The notes beneath the pieces were generated by a model, which was not told where the DNA came from, searched no databases, and saw nothing but the letters and a program-made list of their open reading frames with translations. Below are positions 60,110-64,000 of a stretch of 64,000 nucleotides of DNA, in pieces. The stretch's first letter is position 1, and the number at the start of each line of letters is the position of its first letter. A program made the position numbers and the translations under genes. The stretch is from Ctenosaura bakeri (Eukaryota; Chordata; Lepidosauria; Squamata; Iguanidae), in contig CAOLHI010001028.1 of assembly GCA_948474755.1 (NCBI GenBank), forward strand, positions 124,001 to 188,000, written 5' to 3'.

Positions 60110-60520
60110 GGGCTGTTGCACAGCCTGACACTGACTTCAGAGTTGCTTTAATGCAAACGATCTCCAATTGAGGCGATGACATGGCCAATATATTAATGAC
60201 ACAATAAGTTACTTACTAGCTTGCCTGCCTCACAAACCGGTCTCCTGAGAGATGAGTTAAAAAAGCGTTCCCTTTGAAGAGGTAAGGCCAAACTAACGCA
60301 CTGGTGTGCCAATGAATATTTTATAGCTCATAAGAGTTACCTCACTCTTTACCCCCTGCAGATACAAACTGACAGGTAATGTGAAATTCAAAGTACCAGG
60401 AACAGACAGAAGGGCTGTTTTCACGGCTTCTCTTCAAAATAAATAAATAAATGCATAAGTCAATAAGTTAATTGAACTTAGGTTCTAAACAATCATGGCT
60501 AATGCATCAGAAAATGATGG
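60110..60520. promoter_or_regulatory. CNE-like block (candidate enhancer region)
   Basis: Unique sequence with 'taatgcaaacgatctccaat', 'tgaggcgatgacatggccaa', 'aaagcgttccctttgaagag', 'taacgcactggtgtgccaat' and 'catggctaatgcatcag'. It includes an octamer-like ATGCAAA. A short AAAT run interrupts near 60,438-60,452. Function is inferred. Confidence 0.4.
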
Positions 60521-61117
60521 ATTTTTTTTTCTTTCTTCTTTGTTTTTTTCTCTCCTTTTGAAAGGATGGTCTTGACAACCCCTAGCATTGAATCTGTAGG
60601 GTAGTCACTAAAGAAGAGCTAGGTATTAGGAAATAGTCATGTTTCCAATCTTCTTCCACCCTCAAGTTCAGGGAGGGACAAGAAAGGGAAGGAAGTATCT
60701 CCCAGAGAGTCCTTACTCCCTTCTCCAAGCAAGCATATCAGCATATTCTGCTTCAAACTCTTCTTGTCAGTATTTAAGCCTTGGGAGAGGCATTTTGGCC
60801 TTTTAGGATGGGGGGAAAATCTGTGCAAGATCTGGGAAACCACCAAATCATGGTATTATAGAGAAGATGGAGTGCAGTGCCCCTCTGGGGGAATGCAATG
60901 GAGGTGATTGGGACTCTAAAAGGGCCAGATTCAGCCCCAGGGCCTAATTTTTCCCATCCTAATTCCTCTAAAGGAATGAGTCTAAAGGAAACTCTATTCT
61001 GGGCTACCTTCATAAGAGCTTGCACCCTTCCCTTCAGTGGATGACAACATTCCAGCCAGATTTCTCACTGCTCTGTCCAAGGTTCTGCTAGATGCTCCAT
61101 CGACCATACTAGACTCT
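60521..61117. other. Unassigned sequence
   Basis: No repeat or exon recognised. Confidence 0.4.
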
Positions 61118-61313
61118 GGCCATTTCCACACTACATTGTTATAGTGCTATTATTTCACTTTCAACCTACTATGGAATCCTGGGGTTTGCAGTTTAGGGAG
61201 GGGTAGTTAGAATTCTTAGCCAGAAAGCTCTTTGGCCTCAGTCAACTACAAACCCCAGAATTCCACAGGATGTTGAAATAATAGCACCATGATAGTATAG
61301 TGCAGAAATGGCC
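61118..61313. mobile_element. Family A TIR element, copy
   Basis: A 196-bp copy with TCT target duplication (61,115-61,117 and 61,314-61,316). Left end 'ggccatttccacactacatt', right end 'tatagtgcagaaatggcc'. The right arm has lost a few bases near 'gttgaaataatagcacc'. Confidence 0.92.
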
Positions 61314-62119
61314 TCTGTTTACTAGTCATTACTTTTCCTTGTTTGATGTGACTCCATCCAGTCTGCTGTGACCCAACTTTCTTGGGCATGCCTTATCTGC
61401 AATTATTTTGACCTGCCTCGAGGTGCTGCTGTTGCAATCCACTTCTTTTTTGAGCTCAGAAAAGAAACAAGACTCAGGAGTTACGCCAACTATCTGATCC
61501 AAGAAGGTTGAGCTAGAATGTCAAGTGGGGAATGAGTCAAACAGCTAGAGTTGGGACAAATATATAATTGTCTTGGCAATATCTCAGTCTCAAGAGAGAA
61601 ACTTTGTTCATAACCCTATTGGTGACTTACCTGGCCGCAGTCTCCATAAGTACTTTTGAGGAACGTTGTATAAGAAGGTATTCAGTACAGCCTTGTGCAA
61701 TACCTTTGCCTCAGCTACCTAGTAGCAACAAAATCTTCCCTAGAGGCAGTCCCCTTCCACCTAGTGATTAGGCACAAAGGTATTGCCCATCTGCCACTGA
61801 GCAGCCTGAGAAGGAAAAGCCTTCACCTTTGTTCAGAGCAACATAAGCTGTGCTTTCTTCCCCAATTCTGCAATGAGAGACAGATAGTGCCTGTATACAT
61901 TCTCACAACTCATCAGTGGAGGCATCCAGCTTCTGTTGGGCCACTGGGAAGAAAAAGAAGCCTTCATTCACTGGACCAGCACCATAAGCATGTTGCTGGA
62001 GTTTTGCATTCCACCAGCCATCCCATTGCATTTGGTTGTTACCTCCCATTCTATTGAAAAGGGAATGACAGTAACTAGACTACGGGATACAGTTAGACAG
62101 CAGGTCATAGGCATACCAT
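61314..62119. other. Unassigned sequence
   Basis: A 120-codon frame (61,695-62,057) shows no known domain. Confidence 0.35.
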
Positions 62120-62228
62120 GTGTGTGGCCTCTCTTTAAGCATTTGGTTGGCCATTGTGGAAAAAAAGGATGTTGGCCTAGATAAGCTGTTGATCTGATCC
62201 AGCTTCAGGGCTCTTCTTATGTTCTAAT
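62120..62228 (+). repeat. CR1/L3-type LINE 3' end
   Basis: 'catttggttggccattgtgg', 'aggatgttggcctagataag' and 'ctgatccagcttcagggctc', 'ttcttatgttctaa' form the terminus of the reptile family whose more internal part lies at 52,235-52,430. Confidence 0.8.
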
Positions 62229-63227
62229 AGTTGTTAGGTAGAGAACCAACAATACTTATCCTTTGGGATTTCTTCTGTGTTGGCACCATTGAAGTAAATG
62301 GGAATGTCCTTGTGGATTGTTCCCAAGGAAAGCACAAGCTCAGTTCTGTGATCAAAATTATCCCCAGGACACGTCTCACCGTGGCAATTGACACATGAAC
62401 CAGCCTTGTTTCCTTTGACATTCATTTTCTTCTCCAGATCAGAAGCAGAAAAGAGACAGTGCCTCATTTCCTCCCTCTTCAACTTCTTCTTTTGTCACAT
62501 TCTGTAAAAATAAGTTAAGCAAAAGGATTATTTTTGTCTAAGCCTCCTTTTCAAGGCATCTCTGTCATCTGGCAGCTTCACACATTGTCTCTGCAGAGAC
62601 GTCTCTGCAGTGGAACAACACAAAGTGGGCAAAAAAGAAACACACACACACAAGCAGGCCTGGGGATTTGAAGATGAAGCCTCGGGTTTGTGCCATGAGG
62701 AAAACCTTCCTGACAGAGAAAAACCTATTAGATTGTGGCATTGTCTCCTAGAGGAATCATCCTGTTGCAAAGCATTGGGGAGAAGGAAATGCACAAGGCA
62801 GAAAACCTTTCTTTAATGAAAAATGGGGTCAACAGTGGTACAGACAGCAAGCTGAATAAGAGGTTTCTCAAAGCCCCTCTAGCCCATGGCTCATCTTCTG
62901 TGATGTCACAGAATGTTCACAAAACTGAGAAAGGTCAGCAACAGCAATATCAATAATCAGCTTAACTGTTGGGAAAAAAGCAGAGATTTCTTCAGGCTGT
63001 GAAACTTTAAATGGTCCTTGTTGGAAGCAAAGAGGCATCAATGCTCATATAGATTAGTGAAAGGGACCTCTGAAGAGCATGTCTGCCCTTTTGTTTCACC
63101 TCTCTGTTTATTTCATTGATCTATTTCTCAAGTCTTCCTCCCCCCTTTTATTTTATTTTTTATTTTATTTTTTATTTTTGCTTCCTGCCTGCCTGCACAG
63201 GCTACTTCCGCCATCTTCCCAAAGTTA
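62229..63227. other. Unassigned sequence
   Basis: A (TTTTA)n-like run lies at 63,144-63,178 and an 11-bp CA run near 62,641-62,651. No exon seen. Confidence 0.4.
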
Positions 63228-63429
63228 GGGCCTTTCCGCACTACACTGTTACAGTGCTATTATTCTGCTTTCATCACTCTGTGGGATTCTGTGGTTTGTA
63301 GTTTCCTAAGGCCAAAGAGCTCTCTGGTTGAGAATCCTAAATGCCCCTCCCTAAACTGCAAACCCCAGGATTCCATAGGAGGTTGAAAGTGGAATAAAAT
63401 CACTATAACGGTATAGTGTGGAAAGGCCC
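63228..63429. mobile_element. Family A TIR element, copy with TTA duplication
   Basis: A 202-bp copy flanked by TTA (63,225-63,227 and 63,430-63,432). The left end 'gggcctttccgcac' and right end 'gtgtggaaaggccc' differ from each other by a single base when paired. The inner blocks are those of the long form. Confidence 0.95.
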
Positions 63430-64000
63430 TTAGTCATTTCTCTCCCTTTGTGTGGGAAGGGAACCTCCATGAGGTGCCTGCCTCACAAGGGCTTTTACTC
63501 ACTCATGAGAGCCAGCTTTTCAGGGCTTCTCTACTGAATTTCAGGTAGCCTTTTTGTCTCTCTCTTTCCTTATCCAAGAAGGTTTTCTTCAAACAATAAA
63601 TGTAACTTCCCCCCAACATTTTTGCCTTACAAGAGAATCTTAAGTATTTTTTTTCCCCTTCTATTTATTACCAAAGCTCCCAATGCATGGGCTACACTGT
63701 ACTCCTGAGTCCTTTACAACTGTTGTTCTGGTTATCTACTTAAGCCCTCCATTGTCCTAAGCTCCTCAGAAAAGCAAGGCCCTCATGCTGTGTCCCAAAT
63801 AAAGGACATTTGTGCAGGTCATTTCACTGTTCTACAGATCAACCAGGACTTCAACAGAATCACTAACACTAGCAGCTGGAAAATTCCCCAGAGCATCAAA
63901 AATCCTTTTAGATCCATTAGTATCTGGAGGCAGACCATTTTAATGGGTCCACCATCCCTTCAGAGGTCAGAAGTTCCAGAAAATCTAAAGTCTATCAGTT
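63430..64000. other. Unassigned sequence
   Basis: No repeat or exon recognised to the window end. Confidence 0.4.

Noticed and set aside
53634..60492. Shared 16-mer CTTAGGTTCTAAACAA at 53,634-53,649 and 60,477-60,492, both near CNE-like blocks
   Set aside because: About one 16-bp match is expected by chance in a 64-kb self comparison, and flanking bases do not align.
1..64000. CRISPR arrays, operons, bacterial genes or phage modules
   Set aside because: No evenly spaced direct repeats and no long ORFs; the repeat content is clearly vertebrate.
1..64000. Endogenous retrovirus or LTR pairs
   Set aside because: No LTR pair with TG...CA ends and no gag/pol-like frames seen. Diverged solo LTRs cannot be excluded by eye.

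Overview
This window looks like a non-coding stretch of a squamate reptile (lizard or snake) genome. The case rests on the repeats: tRNA-headed SINEs whose tails resemble the Bov-B LINE 3' end (the Sauria SINE type), antisense Bov-B (RTE) reverse-transcriptase fragments, CR1 3' ends with the 'ATTCTATGATTCTAT' type terminus, L2-like tails, one L1 ORF2 fragment, Tigger-like elements, and many small terminal-inverted-repeat (TIR) elements. I cannot name the species. Repeat family names come from recognition of remembered consensus features, not from a database search.

I find no host protein-coding exon, tRNA, rRNA, CRISPR array or operon that I can support. Open frames are short. The few that read as protein are decayed retrotransposon pieces: Bov-B at 11.9-12.3, 32.7 and 50.6-52.1 kb, an L2/CR1-group piece at 32.4-32.6 kb, and L1 at 34.3-34.9 kb. 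The window is probably intergenic or deep intronic.

Layout: 0-9 kb is mostly unique with a few SINE and MITE copies and a low-repeat segment near 8.4-9.0 kb. 9.2-13.3 kb is repeat-dense. 14.06-14.81 kb is a long repeat-free AT-rich block that looks like a conserved non-coding element (CNE). 15-28 kb is mixed. 28.2-30.6 kb holds two copies of one old repeat; the first carries a CR1 and a 454-bp DNA element, the second is empty at both sites. 32-34.9 kb is a LINE and Tigger cluster. 35-50 kb is mostly unique with scattered MITEs and another CNE-like block at 47.1-47.6 kb. 50-53.2 kb is a nested graveyard (CR1, Bov-B split by a SINE, a MITE within a MITE). 53.56-53.95 and 60.1-60.5 kb are further CNE-like blocks.

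The most distinctive system is a group of non-autonomous TIR elements sharing a GGCCATTTCYRCAC-like terminus. Family A is palindromic, 136-203 bp, with eleven copies plus a fragment. Family B is GC-rich, 416-454 bp, with two copies. Both make 3-bp target duplications (TTA, TCA, TCT, TAA, AAA), which implies one shared transposase supplied from elsewhere. The related empty site at 30,418-30,420 confirms the boundaries of one family B copy.
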